The position numbers and the translations under genes were made by a program. The notes below the pieces were generated by a model that saw nothing but the letters and a program-made list of their open reading frames with translations, was not told where the DNA came from and made no database searches. From contig NW_026516796.1 of assembly GCF_025766255.1 (NCBI RefSeq), positions 1-64,000 of the forward strand: a DNA stretch of 64,000 nt. The letters run 5' to 3'. Origin of the DNA: Zychaea mexicana. Taxonomy: Eukaryota; Mucoromycota; Mucoromycetes; Mucorales; Lichtheimiaceae. Below, one piece after another: positions 45,215 to 57,012 of the stretch (the stretch's first letter is position 1; each line of letters begins with the position of its first letter).

Positions 45215-46305
45215 ATGACAGTTATTGATTCAGACAACCGCCATGCAAAAAAGACACGTGACCAGCTCGCCTACTTGAAAACATTGACAGAGAGTTTGGA
45301 TTCTTGGGACTTTGTCTCAGAGCAAGACGGCGTCAAGCTGTATACCAAAGACATCCCCGACAGTCCTCTACCAATTGTGCGCGGCGACACCGTACGTGAT
45401 GATTTGGACTGCAGTCCTCAGGATATCGTGTCTGCTGCTGTTCTTCCAGGATGCCGCGCAGTCTGTAAGTTTGCTTTCCCTAGGAGCTCTCTTGTGTAAA
45501 AGTCATCCCCTTCTCTAACAAGAGCACTGTAATATTATGGTTTGTCTACTACTCCAGGGGATGAACAGTTCGACACATCTGATATCAAAGAGCTCTATAC
45601 GCGATATGAATCCCTCTTTTGGGTCAAAATGAAAGCGCCCTGGCCAGTAAGGTATGATGTGTGTCTCTTTATGCAACTTTTTCCCAGCCGCAACCCCCCC
45701 CCCTTTATCGTATCATTTTGGGAAACCAAGAACCCTCTGCTGACGCACAATATAGCCCACGCGACATTTCAGGCACCTCCATTCGTGATTACAGTGATGA
45801 CGTGGTATTCATGTCCATGACCTCTGTTGAGGATGGCCTTAATCCGCCCGACCCAGAATGTGTGCGCGCCAATCTCGTTGTGTCTGGATGGAAGTTCTAC
45901 AAGACGCAAGACAATAAGATTGGTATTACGTACATTACGCAAATTGACTTGGGCGGGTATATCCCGTACTGGCTGCTCAAATCGATTCAAACAAGTATCC
46001 CGCTGTGCGCGGGCAAATTGGCGGATTACGTAAAGGAGCGCGGATTCCCTCCAAACACGCGTGTGTGCACGGGCAAGTTCCTCGGAGAAACGTTGGAAGA
46101 AAAAGAGGATGGAGCGATCGCGTATAACGTGCAAGTGGATGGTGGCGAGATCGAGTGTTTGGTGTCAGGCAAAATGTTCCCGACGATTCAGGTGCATGTG
46201 GATGGGCAGGCAGGCGAGCCGGAAGTGGTGGTGGAGGAGAAGGAGAACAAGGTGGTCAGGATCAAGGCCATCCAGGGCCAAGTTAAGATCCGGCTCACAC
46301 GATGA
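45215..46305 (+). CDS. START-domain lipid-binding protein
   Basis: Three exons (45215-45464, 45558-45651, 45756-46305) give 297 aa, nearly all one StAR-related lipid transfer domain. Typical elements: SWDFVSEQDGVKLYTKDIPD, PLPIVRGDTVRDD, ELYTRYESLFWVKMKAPWPV across the second junction, RDYSDDVVFMSMTSVED, GWKFYKTQDNKIGITYITQI, DLGGYIPYWLLKSIQTSIPL. The last ~80 residues include a Glu-rich segment. There is no signal peptide or membrane segment, so a soluble lipid carrier is likely; the ligand cannot be told. An upstream in-frame Met at 45053 is judged to be in the leader because it precedes a T/C-rich tract. Confidence 0.9.
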
Positions 46306-46574
46306 AAATATTTGTGTGTGTGTGTGTGAGTTAGGGGGGTGTTACTCACAAGGACGCGGATCTGATGCCGAGAGATGAAGGGCTTGGATATGACATGTTT
46401 GTCTTCACTTACTAGCAGCTGCTAATGCTTACAATAAAAATCGGTTCAAAATGAAGGCTGGAAACGCTTGATATGTTTTTTTATATGTCATCACAGATCA
46501 CCAGAATTTTAGGTTCATAATAGAGAAAGAAGGGAGCATATGTACAGATGGTAAGAAGACATGGCAGATCGAGG

Positions 46575-47917
46575 TTATGAGTTATTGTTGTTGGTGGCAT
46601 GAGTAAATAAGGGACGCTCATCATCGTCCTCTTCCACCGAGACATCGCCTTCTTCGTCAAACTCGCCGCCTTGTGGAATCCAGCCCACTTTCCAGGGCCG
46701 TCCGCAGGACCAATACTTTGGCGAACAGACAAAGTCGACAATGTCATCATCTGGGCCAACTCGGCCTTCGGGCCTGCCCCGGCGCATGTATGCGATATGC
46801 TGCGATGCATTTCTCTTCTCGTCTTTGCAAAGCACCCATCGACAGTTGCGACACACGCATCCACCACTCTTGTTGTACCTGTCATCATGTCAAACCAAAG
46901 GTAAGGATCTACGCTCTCTCTCTAATACATACACTATATTTGCAAACAAACGCGTGTGCAATCTTACCTTAGCCCGCACTTGTTGCACAGATAAACGTAG
47001 GGCCGTCCTTTGTCATTGAATACAGCGTTGGAAGGGAATGGCCAGTTGAATGCTTTCCGCATACAGCCGTCGGATGATTCGTGACATGCTTGACAGGGGC
47101 CTTTGGTTCGGGCAGGTCTACCTGTTCCAGGTGGCTGCTGCTGCTGCTGCTGCTGGTGTTGGTGTTGCTGCAGAGGGTTTTGGGCAGACGAAGTGGAAGT
47201 AAGTGAGCGCTTGGATGATGACGATGCTAACGATGATGATACTGCGTTTGTTGTTGTTGTTGCTGATGTGGTGGCAGGTGGCGGCGGGACTTTCTTCATA
47301 GGGACTTCGATTCGTGTCACCAGACGTTTCTGGGGCTTATAAAGCCTCGCTCTTTTCTGATGCATCGGCAGCAGCTCCTGTTGTTTCTCCTGACATTGGT
47401 GTTTGCGCTCAAGTAGTACGCGTTTGCGCAGCGTGGACAGAATGGTATCATTGGTGGGCGGTGGTGCAAAAGCATGCGATTCAAGATCAAGCTGAAACAC
47501 GATACTTTGATCGCCTGCAGCCCGTGTGGGTGACCGCTGCGGTTGTACTGTTTTGCGTCGAGTCTGTAATGGGTGATGCTCATAATGGCTGTTGCCGTCG
47601 TGCTGTTGTCGCTTTGTTGCCACTGCTGCTGCTGGAGGTAGGAGTGGCCCCTGTTCTTGCTTGATCAGACTCGGTACCAACGATGGTGGCCCGTTGCTAG
47701 TGGTGGTGGTGGTGGTGGTGGCACCCGCAGTAGCACCAGCAGCAGCAGAGGCAGGGTAAAAGGGAGGCGTCAACGACAGTGAGGGGAGAGAATCTTCGTC
47801 GTCTTCTTCGCCGCCACTATCATGTAGTAGATCGGGCGGTGACAGGATGATTCGCTGGAAGGCACTTTTGTGTTGCTGTTGATGGATGGTGTTGCTACTG
47901 CTGCTGTGATGGAGCAT
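46575..47917 (-). CDS. GATA-like zinc-finger protein
   Basis: Two exons (47917-46968 and 46878-46575) give 417 aa. The first ~290 residues are low complexity (His/Gln, Ser, Thr8-like and Pro runs, acidic EEDDEDS). The C-terminal part has a Cys-rich block: CQACHESSDGCM, then YLCNKCGLRYNKSGG formed across the junction, then CVCRNCRWVLCKDEKR. The CxxC...CNKCGLRY pattern resembles GATA fingers, but the spacing (an insert KAFNWPFPSNAVFNDKGRP) is unusual and extra cysteines follow. A nuclear DNA-binding role is inferred. An upstream Met at 48094 would add 59 residues that look like a translated T/C-rich leader, so the internal Met is preferred. Confidence 0.75.
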
Positions 47918-49025
47918 GCTGTTGTGCTGGTGGTGGCAAGGATGGTATGAGGTGAGAAAAACAGAGACACGGGAAAAAGAGGGTAAGGAAGAGGTGGAAG
48001 AAAGGAAGCAAAGGAAGAAAGAGCGAGAGCCAAGAAAAGAAAACAGGAAGAGACGGAAATGTAAGAAATGAGGCGGTGGCCTACTAAAGCACACGCTCTC
48101 AGCAGTTTTTGATCGGAAGGTGACATAACGGTGAAATACACCGCATGTCTCTAAACAATGCCTGTACCACCACCCTGCACTTCACGTCTCGTTGATTTGA
48201 TACAGCCCACGCATCTGCTGTATACGCAGTCTTTACTATTGTGTGATGTGCTGCTGCTGCTGCTGCTGTTGTCATATGCCCTGTTGCAACACCCCAAGAA
48301 ACATACGCCTCTTCTCTTCTTGCCAATAACAGATCAAGACATGCGCGCTTCTTCCTTTCTGGAGAACAGAACGAGACTAAAATAAGCAGTGTGGAGGGCA
48401 TTTATTTTCTACATAAACCAACATCGTCATCGTCATTATCGGCACGTTCTCCGACCCCGCAAACCTTCTTTCTTCCAGTTCTTCAGCTCTATTTTGACTC
48501 TGTTCATTGGCAACAAATCCATGGTCCTCTGTTCGGAGATCGGCAAAAGCATAGTGCCGCTGCAGTGTAGGTCCCATTACAGTGGCACCCATCCTTCCAA
48601 CTACCCCATACCTGCCCCAATTAAGCCCGCGGGTCATCATCCTCGTCGGCTGTAGTATCTAGCCAAAAACGAGAGAAAACGCCTCCAACTATATCAGTGT
48701 CCAATCGTCAATCACCACCCCTCTCATCATCTCCAGAGCAAAAAGCACAGCGATGAATTGCTCATAAAGTTTATGTGTGGCTAATCAATCAAATTACTGT
48801 GTAGCTACTGCTGCATATGCATAGCATAGAAGAGGATACTTAATGCGTCACGAGGACCCCTTTCCAACAGAGCAAAGCACCTATTATGCTATGCCTTCTT
48901 TGGCACTGAAGTGCCTTTGCCATCATCCCAACCCTTTTTTCCCCCTCTCTTTCTTCCCTCTCTTACTGGTTCCTCCTTCTTTGCCACACTTCTTTTCTAA
49001 TCGTACATAGCTAAGCTAAGAACAG
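47918..49025. other. Divergent promoter region
   Basis: About 1.1 kb between the GATA-like gene (-) and the CDF transporter (+). Contains G/A-rich leader sequence (47940-48060), a CTG/TGC repeat near 48251-48270 and pyrimidine-rich DNA (48940-48985). No gene supported. Confidence 0.5.
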
Positions 49026-50990
49026 ATGACAACAACAAGCACACAGACAATTGAGCTCCGGGAGACAGCAACAGCAGCAACAACATGCGGGGGAACTGTG
49101 TTCAACAACAGTCTGCAGCACCGTCATCCCAACGGCAGTAGTAACACCAGTGATAATAGTCAGCGTCCGCTAGACATGGAACAAGGTCGATCGGATCAAC
49201 GGCTTGGGGACCCGCTCCGTCTTGTATCGGCCAAGAAGTCTGAAAACGACATAAAAGACATCAAAGCGAGTCGCAAACTGCGCAAGTTCTATCGCGAACA
49301 GAACGATTTAATCGACCATATCTTGGGTCCATTGAACCCTGTCGATGAAGAAGCAGAACAAAAGCAAATGCTCAAGGTACTTGTTTTCACCATATTTGAA
49401 CACATGAATAATTTCGACTCGACCTAGTTGACGATATCTCTCTTGAAAAACATCAAAAGGTCAAGATCGCAGTGTACGGTTCCGGTATCGCCAATATCAT
49501 ACTGTAAGAAATCCATGCTATATGCATCCTCCCTTTGCCCACTCTCTCTTTACCAACATGTTTCAATAATAAGATGGCGGAGCGAAAACTTCTCACACAC
49601 ACACGAATTTCTAATTCTGTAGATTTGTGCTACAGATGGTGGCAGCCATTTCCTCCGGATCACTAGCCATTTTTGCTACAATGGCAGATGCATTTATGGA
49701 TCTGCTGAGTTCTATCGTCATGATGTGGGCTGCTCGGCAAGTAAGCAGGCCCAACTTGACTAAATATCCTGCGGTACATAATTCGATTTCATGCAACACA
49801 CACTATGTTTTCCCCCTTTTTTCTTTCTCAGAAGGCTTTATATGATGATAGGGCAAAGATCGAATGGAAACCGCTGCCATCATGGTAAGAACGTGTTTCT
49901 GATGTGGTTGATGATGCACCACCATGGAAAGATTTGTTATCGAATTAAAACCCTCACCATTCTGATAATAGGTTTTTTCCTGCTTGATGAGCTGTGTTGC
50001 CATCTTTTTGATCGTATGCATTTTCATGATATTTTGGTTGCGGTTTTGGCCAGGGGATTAAAGTAGACAATGAGGAGATGCCGGTGAAAAAGCTGACGTA
50101 TACCTGTTTAATGCAGATTGAATCTGCACAAAAACTTGCAGAACCAAACGCCAACACGCCCAACATGACGTCTGTCGCCATCGGTTGTGTAGCAACTGCC
50201 ATTGGTAATAGATTCTATACTATGCAGAACAATGCTTGGCTCAAAATAGTTAGAAGGCTAAGCTAACGAAATTTACGGACAGGTGTCAAGTTTTGCCTGT
50301 TTCTGTATTGCTATTCACTCTCCCAGTACTCGTCAGCCAGAGTATTTGCTCAAGATCATCGTAATGATTTGCTGGTCAATGGGCTTGGTATCACGACGGG
50401 TATACTCGGCAGCCGATTGGTAGGATGGATAGATGCAGCAGGATCCATCCTTATTGCCGTAATTATCTTGAGAAGTTGGATATCCACGTTGATTGGTATG
50501 TCTTGTAATTATGTGTGCTTTGTTTAATAGTTAGTGTTGTTGATTGAACATTACTAATCTCGTTCTTTGGCCATTCATAGAGCATACAAAATTGATTGTT
50601 GGAAAGACTGCCGATCATGACTTTTTAAAACGTGCAACTTACATTGGTATGTGATGATCCATCGTCCTTCAATTCTCGTTGTACCAATTGCATATGTGCA
50701 TCTACCTCACTGACAGTTTTTTATTTACAGCATTGACACATCCGGGTGTGCATCAAGTAGATACATGTCGTGCGTATTATGCAGGCAACAATTTGTTTGT
50801 TGAAGTCGACATTGTGCTGCCACCAGAAACAGTTTTGCGTGATTCGCACGACATTGGCGAGTCGTTGCAGATCAAGCTCGAATCGCTGCCGCAGGTCGAG
50901 CGGGCTTTTGTACACGTGGATTACGAAACGTCGCACAGACCAGAGGTAAAGATTTACACAGCGGGGATCTGCTATTCTAAAACAAAATGA
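49026..50990 (+). CDS. Cation diffusion facilitator, Mn-CDF group
   Basis: Nine exons (49026-49376, 49460-49503, 49623-49773, 49852-49884, 49972-50013, 50117-50204, 50283-50495, 50581-50646, 50731-50990) add to 415 aa. After a ~100-residue disordered N-terminus come six membrane helices and a C-terminal domain. Metal sites: ADAFMDLLSS (DxxxD) in helix 2 and AQDHRNDLLVN (DxxxD) in helix 5, as in manganese CDFs. Also KYPAGKDRMETAAIMVFSCL, GWIDAAGSILIAVIILRSW and the C-terminal LTHPGVHQVDTCRAYYAG, ERAFVHVDYETSHRPE. It likely exports Mn or related metals from the cytosol to an organelle. Exons of 33, 42 and 44 nt are unusually small. The last 15 residues after HRPE may be intron read-through. Confidence 0.9.
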
Positions 50991-52531
50991 CAGTGGCATC
51001 ATCGGACTGACTACAATTCCATTAATAAAAATATATCCAGCATCAAAAGAGCAAGTAACAAGATACCATGGTATTTACTTCGTTTATCTCTCAAATTTTG
51101 AGATCTGGCTTGCAAGCGACAGCATGAATAAACGCTATATGATTTTAAATAATTGATGCATTGGCTTCTTGATCTGCTTTGTTAGTATAAAAGCAGCAGG
51201 CGTAAAACTATTACTACTGTACGCGATGTTTGTTAAGATAGCATGGCGTGTAGCGCAGAGTGGTGTTGTATGTATCGATGAATTTCACCTCTTATAGTGT
51301 CGCTATAATAAGCGAGTCAAAAGTATGTATTCATCACTGTAAGTCAGCGAATCCACTTGTTTAAAGAAATGTCTGTTATAAAAGGGCAATAATAGCTTTG
51401 TATAGATAGTGATATTAGGATAAAACTTTATTATTTATCTTTTATCACTAAGCGTGTACAACGAAATGCTTATGATACTAGCCAACTGACAAAAAAATTA
51501 GCGGGTGTGGCATGGATCGATAGAAGATAGGGTTGGCGATTAACGTTTTCTTTTTATAGTGACGTTCTTCAAAAGCATGCAGTCGTTTCAAAATGATTAT
51601 TGCTATTATTTAACGTACGCTGCTTTTTTTTAATTAGTTGAACGACCGCGTGTATACGTACGTATGTTTATGTTGCTTAATTCGTCAAACAGTAAAAGCT
51701 CATGCTTTACAGGCATAGATCAGTGGTTAGCATCGATTTTATACTGAGTAACTGCTTGAATTGTCGATAACGTTCGTATCACTTAACCATGTTAACATCC
51801 AGATACATGCAAAACAGATGTATCATTACTAGTGTCGATGTTATCAACATAAAGATACACGATGATGAACATAGGGTTAATCACGGATTCACTGGCATAT
51901 ATGTACGAAAAAGAGTTTCCAAAAACATATGGTTTTTCAGACGGCTTCTGTGTGAGAAAAAGGAAAGAGCCATAACATGATGTTCATTGTCGATCCATGT
52001 TATCGACAAGTGTTTTGAAGCAGCAGTACTTGTATGAAAGAATCATCTATCATGCGGCCTTGCTTCTCAACGCTAAGCACACATTTATATCCACTACCAA
52101 GAATAAAGAAAAAAAGTAGTTAGCATAATTGTATGTATGCCCAGTTCCGGGTATAAAACTAATAGAGTTTCCTTTCTATAGTGTTCGAGAAGGGGGGGAA
52201 GAAGGAAGCTGGATCTGCGACGAAGATCTCCGTAAAACACCAGCAGAACTACGAATTGTAGCTAAAAACAATTTTTTTTAGATCCAACAGGGCAATGCGC
52301 GTGGATAGGAGACTCCTCCAGGTCCGGCAACAATTTTTCCGACACGCTGGGCACTTTCTTTGGTTTCACACTCGCACCTTCGCTCTATGTTGCCTCTCTC
52401 TTTTCTTTCTTCCAACAATCTATAACGCCGCAGAAGAAAAAAGTAAATTACTCAGGGGTTGAGAGAGGGCCGCACAGCATTCACACACTCCACAATACGC
52501 ATATTTAGAATTATTACACTGCTATCCACAT
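50991..52531. other. 1.5-kb gene-poor region
   Basis: AT-rich; no supported frame (51789-51980 is unsupported). The right end is the GT49 promoter and leader. No repeats or RNA genes recognised. Confidence 0.45.
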
Positions 52532-54512
52532 ATGGCCGACAGCAGCACCACCAGCAGCAGTAGCAGCAGCAGTAGCAATAACAATACCAATAATAACGCA
52601 CCTAGCGCTGGTCGGCCACAGGTTTCTCGGTCGACATCCGTAACCAAGTCGACTCGAACTACCCATCAACGCAAACCTTCTCTCAACATTCCAAGCAATC
52701 TCTATCCCATTCCCGAAAAAGTCACTCTTAACAACACCAACGCTAACATCATGCCACCTCCTCCATTACCATCGTCTTCGTCTGTTGTTCCACCGCCATC
52801 TTCACCAAAACGTCTCCGCTCATCATCATCATCATTTAGCTGGCGCACCTTATTGCATCGCATCGATTTCTTTCTCAAACCTTCTGGTCCCCTCTTACCA
52901 CAAGACAAGCATGGTGCCGCATTCGGTGGCACTGGAAAGAAATCGCGTATTTCTCAAATAGTACGATCGCGATCCGTTCGTTTCCTGTTTCTTTTTTACG
53001 TCGTCTTTTCGGTATTCTTATCCATCAATCACTTATGGCATTGGATGTTTGGTGCTGACACGGTTCAACTGGATGCCCGGTTTGGCGATCAATGGAAACC
53101 ACAACGACCTTATGATCAAGGTAAGAGAAAGAAGCGAGCAGGGAGCAATACACTTATTTAAAAGTAAAAGGAGCATTAACTGTGAAGCCAACTGGGGTAA
53201 ACGTAAATTAGATGAACCATATTCAATCATGGACGACATGACACATGGTTTAAAAATGTCAAAACTCTTTTCGAAATCCTTTTACGATGCCGCTGGCAGC
53301 ACACAACCCTTCTGGTTAAAGGCATCAAAGCCGGCACAAGAGAACGATATCACGCTTGTCACCACAGTGACCCCTGGAAGCTGGTCAGAGCTAGTGCGTT
53401 TAGCAGAACAGTGGCAAGGACCGGTCTCAGTGACCTTACACACACGGTCCCTGGTTGACGGTGGTGTATCGACGCTCAACCAGATCCGTGAAGCATACGC
53501 GAACAAACCCGAACTGGCCGAACGTGTGGATGTGCATTTGGTGCGCTCGCCGGGTAAAGAAGTCTTGTCTGTATTGTTACCACGCAACGCTGAACGCAAC
53601 ATGGCACGCATGTTTGCCCACACGCGCTACGTTTGCGAGATGTCAAGTCATATGGTGCCGGCCACCGATGTAAGACGCACGCTCGACGCAAATCGCGAGT
53701 ATTTTGAAACATTGTTGAACTCGGGTGATATGTTGGTTGTGCCCACATTTGGGTTCCCTGCACCGCATGAAGATGCCAAATATACGATCCCGTATAAAAA
53801 AAGTCGACTGTTGGAGTTGGTCGAGGCGGGTCAAATGGGACTGGTGGATCCCCATTGGGATATGAACGAAGGGCCTACGGATCTTCACCGTTGGCAAGAC
53901 GCCACGACTCTTTATGCCGTGGAGAACTATGATTTCCATTACGAACCGATCGTCGTTGAAAGCAAAGCAGTGCAACCATGGTAAAATGCTTGATTAGGCT
54001 TTACGTTGTTTAAAAGATCTCATGCTTACAAAAAAGGAAAAATCCCGGTTGTTGGATTGCTTTGCTTTCTGTTAATGCTGTTTTAGGTGTGCAGAACGGT
54101 TCTTGGATAGACGGTCAGCATGTCTCTTTTCGAACTATCTGGCCGGTGGCGAGTTTTGGGTTCTGCCGGATGATTTTGCAGTGCAGTTGCCGGATAATAA
54201 GGAATTTGTCATTTCTGATTTCGATGTAAGTTTAATGTGACTGAATCGTTATCAGTCTGTATGAGCGAGGAATGTTGAAGAGAGAGGGAGAGAGGGAGGG
54301 AGAGAAGAAAAAGATACTCATGCAAATGTGTGTATTAGCTTGTACTGGAAAACCGGCTTTATGCCAAATTCTTTTGGGAACAGTGTGTGCATCATGCACG
54401 ACAGTTGGATGCACTAGGATTATGGAAGAGTGCGCGGTCTGAGCACGTTCGTAAGCAATGCTCACGGGTGATCCAGAATTGGGGCAAAGGGCTTATTGGC
54501 AAGCCAGAGTAG
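52532..54512 (+). CDS. GT49 (LARGE-like) type II membrane glycosyltransferase
   Basis: Four exons (52532-53120, 53188-53980, 54087-54225, 54339-54512) give 564 aa. Type II topology: a Ser/Asn/Pro-rich cytosolic tail (~140 residues), one signal anchor FLFLFYVVFSVFLSINHLWH near residue 155-175, then a lumenal catalytic domain. Family blocks: ITLVTTVTPGSWSELVRLAE, WQGPVSVTLH, NMARMFAHTRYVCEMS, DMLVVPTFGFP, MGLVDPHWDMNEGPTD, FHYEPIVV, PWCAERFLDRRSACLFSNYL and EFWVLPDDFAVQ. This is the Glyco_transf_49 fold seen in LARGE and B4GAT1. Expected in the Golgi; sugar and acceptor unknown. PWC appears only after splicing. Confidence 0.9.
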
Positions 54513-54834
54513 TAAAAAAGAGACAAAGGACGATCTTTTAAAGGGATAAATAAATATCATACACAAGAGTGCACTTGTTGGGCATAAAAGAACTGCATAT
54601 GCAAACACTAACTTTTGGTCGTCGGTAAAACAATCTCCCCTCGAAATAAGTTCCTATTCTACGGGTATAACCTATCCGTCTTGGCTCTATTTTTTTTTCT
54701 ATTATTATTCTTTTTCACTGCTCCATTCATCACATTTAGCATCTTTTTTCTAATTTCTTTTTCTTCTCCACCTTGTATTACAAAACTAGCCAATTTAGCT
54801 CGCCGATAGTCTTTCATCACATATATAGCGAGAC
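54513..54834. other. Intergenic, no gene seen
   Basis: T-rich leader/promoter of the velvet gene. Nothing else recognised. Confidence 0.5.
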
Positions 54835-56332
54835 ATGGATTCACAGTACCCTGCTACTTCATTACCACCTCCGGCACAATACTATGCATCCGGTGCGGGC
54901 ACCACGGCAACCGCACCGCCAATGCCCGACGGGTTAGGTTCTTCATCATATATGCATGAACCTCGGCAACGTCGACCATCACCACAACAGGGTTACGAAG
55001 ATAAGGACGGCAACAACAGCAGCAGCAGCAGCAGCACTAGCAGCAGCACTGAGCAACAACCTCAGCAACAACCGCCCGCAGCGGGTGGGCTGTCAGGGAT
55101 TGAAGCTTATTGCGGATCGATCGGATATGACGAGCGGGAAAAAAGGTTTTATTTTTTAAAGAGGAGAGTAACTTTTATAATCGAGATATATACTAACTGT
55201 GGACATAACGTGCTAGATCTTATGAACTAGTAGTATGCCAACAGCCACTGCACGCACGTATGTGTGGTTTCGGCGAAAAGGACCGACGACCAATTGATCC
55301 ACCACCGATCGTCAAATTAATTGTTCAACAAGAAGGCCAACAAGGTCCTGTGGATGTACAGTAAGTTTATATAGGATCCTATCATAATAGCCCAGGAGTC
55401 TCTCTTCCTTGCATTTGTTCGATCACAGACTTTAAACCATCTTTATTAAAAAAAACCTATATATTAGAACGCTACAAACGCCCTTCTTTGTATTGCATGT
55501 GACATTATGGTCTGCCGACAGAGAAGAGGAACGAAATATCATTTCGAATCCACCCAAATGCACTCGTGTCTTGATGGGGTCGTTGGTCAGCTCGCCCAGC
55601 TTACTAAAGAATCCAGCAGGTGAACAGGGGTTGTACTTTGCATTCCCAGATTTGAGCATTCGAACCGAAGGAAGATATACATTACGGTTCAGTTTGATGA
55701 AACTCGCTAGGTAAAACTATGTTCATTACGCATAAACATTCTTCCCCCTTCCCTGGATGGATCACCACACCTTTCTTTGTCTTGCCGCCTTTGTTCGCCT
55801 TCATTTTTCTCCCCACCCCCTCACTTTTTACATCGTCATCAGCAGTCTCTCCTGGAGACAGAAAAAGCTTATTGTGTTTATTGTTTTAGCTCGGATTTTC
55901 AAACGGATGCTAAATCAAAGATCATTGCACAAGTATTCTCGGATCCATTCACTGTGTATTCTGCTAAAAAGGTAAAAGAAAGAAGAAAAGTTAAATGGAT
56001 TGTAGACGTGCATGTAGTCTCAGTACTAACTGAGATGTAAATCTTTTTGTTTGCTTGTTTATTATAGTTCCCTGGCATGACAGGTATGAATAAGGAGGGC
56101 ATATTTTAGAGTGAGATGAAATGGATATGGATGTGCTTACGGTTTGGACTGCAAAATATAGAATCGACCGAACTATCCAAGGCATTTGCTAAGCAGGGAT
56201 TGAAAATACCCATTCGTAATGATGGTAAGCAACTAGATACATAGATACAGTAAAGGAATTCCAACATATGTTTAACGTGCATTGTTTATGTTGTACATAG
56301 TACGGGCAAGGAAGGGCGGGTCTGAACTATGA
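54835..56332 (+). CDS. Velvet-domain regulator (VosA/VelB type)
   Basis: Seven exons (54835-55145, 55217-55360, 55468-55710, 55890-55971, 56068-56083, 56162-56224, 56301-56332) encode 296 aa. A disordered N-terminal ~95 residues (Pro, Ser10-like and Gln runs) precedes the velvet domain: YELVVCQQPLHARMCGFGEK, RRPIDPPPIVKLIV, TPFFVLHVTLWSADREEERN, GSLVSSPSLLKNPAGEQGLY, FAFPDLSIRTEGRYTLRFSL, IIAQVFSDPFTVYSAKKFPG and TELSKAFAKQGLKIPIRND. Velvet proteins dimerise, bind DNA through an NF-kB-like fold and couple development to secondary metabolism. One exon is only 16 nt (56068-56083), coding FPGMT. Confidence 0.94.
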
Positions 56333-57012
56333 TCTCGTTGGTTTTTTGACCTTCTTCTCTCACAGCCTTGGCTTCGTCAACACCACATAAAAACAACACA
56401 ACACTACGCACATTCGCTCACTCTCACTGTCACTCACATACACAACTCACAACTCACCCATACACAAAAGACAATAAACATGATGCCTTGAAGAAAAAGG
56501 AAATGGATATGTTTCAGACCGTTGGGTAGTACCTATTGACTGCGGGACAAGTGCCTCATTAGCGACCTCCAACTTTTGGTCAGTACGATTTGCCCAAATC
56601 GAGCTGGTGATAGCACACTGGACGGGTCATACATCAACTGATGACTCATTACTGTGGAATTTAATGGCTGTGCATGATTTTGCTGATACATGTTGAGGCG
56701 TTCTGTGACAGATAGATAAGTCCTAGGGAAAAAACAGTCCTATAGTGTAGGTGGCTAAAAAGATAATGTCTTGTCTGTTAGCTCATCCGTCGGGCACCTG
56801 TCTATATTCTGCTTTGCAAAGTAAAAGATAATAGAGAGAGCAAGAATGGTTCACAATGATTCTTTGCAAAAAACCACAGGAATGCTGCGCAACATTTTTT
56901 CTGGTGGCTGAGACTAGTGATTCCGATGACCCCATATCGATTTTGACACCACGTCTCACACGCCCTTCTTTTTTTCATTCTCCCCTCTACCTTCTCCTCC
57001 CACACACTCACA
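56333..57012. other. Intergenic region, no supported gene
   Basis: Promoter and leader of the ThrRS gene. The middle (56500-56720) is less AT-rich and non-repetitive but holds no open frame; a small RNA gene there cannot be excluded. Confidence 0.45.

Noticed and set aside
47918..48094. Upstream start for the GATA-like protein
   Set aside because: The extra residues are Phe/Leu/Ser-rich translation of a pyrimidine-rich leader, not protein-like.
56630..56705. Possible C/D snoRNA (CTGATGA ... GCTGA) upstream of ThrRS
   Set aside because: Box C has C at the first position, the terminal stem is poor and no rRNA guide could be checked.
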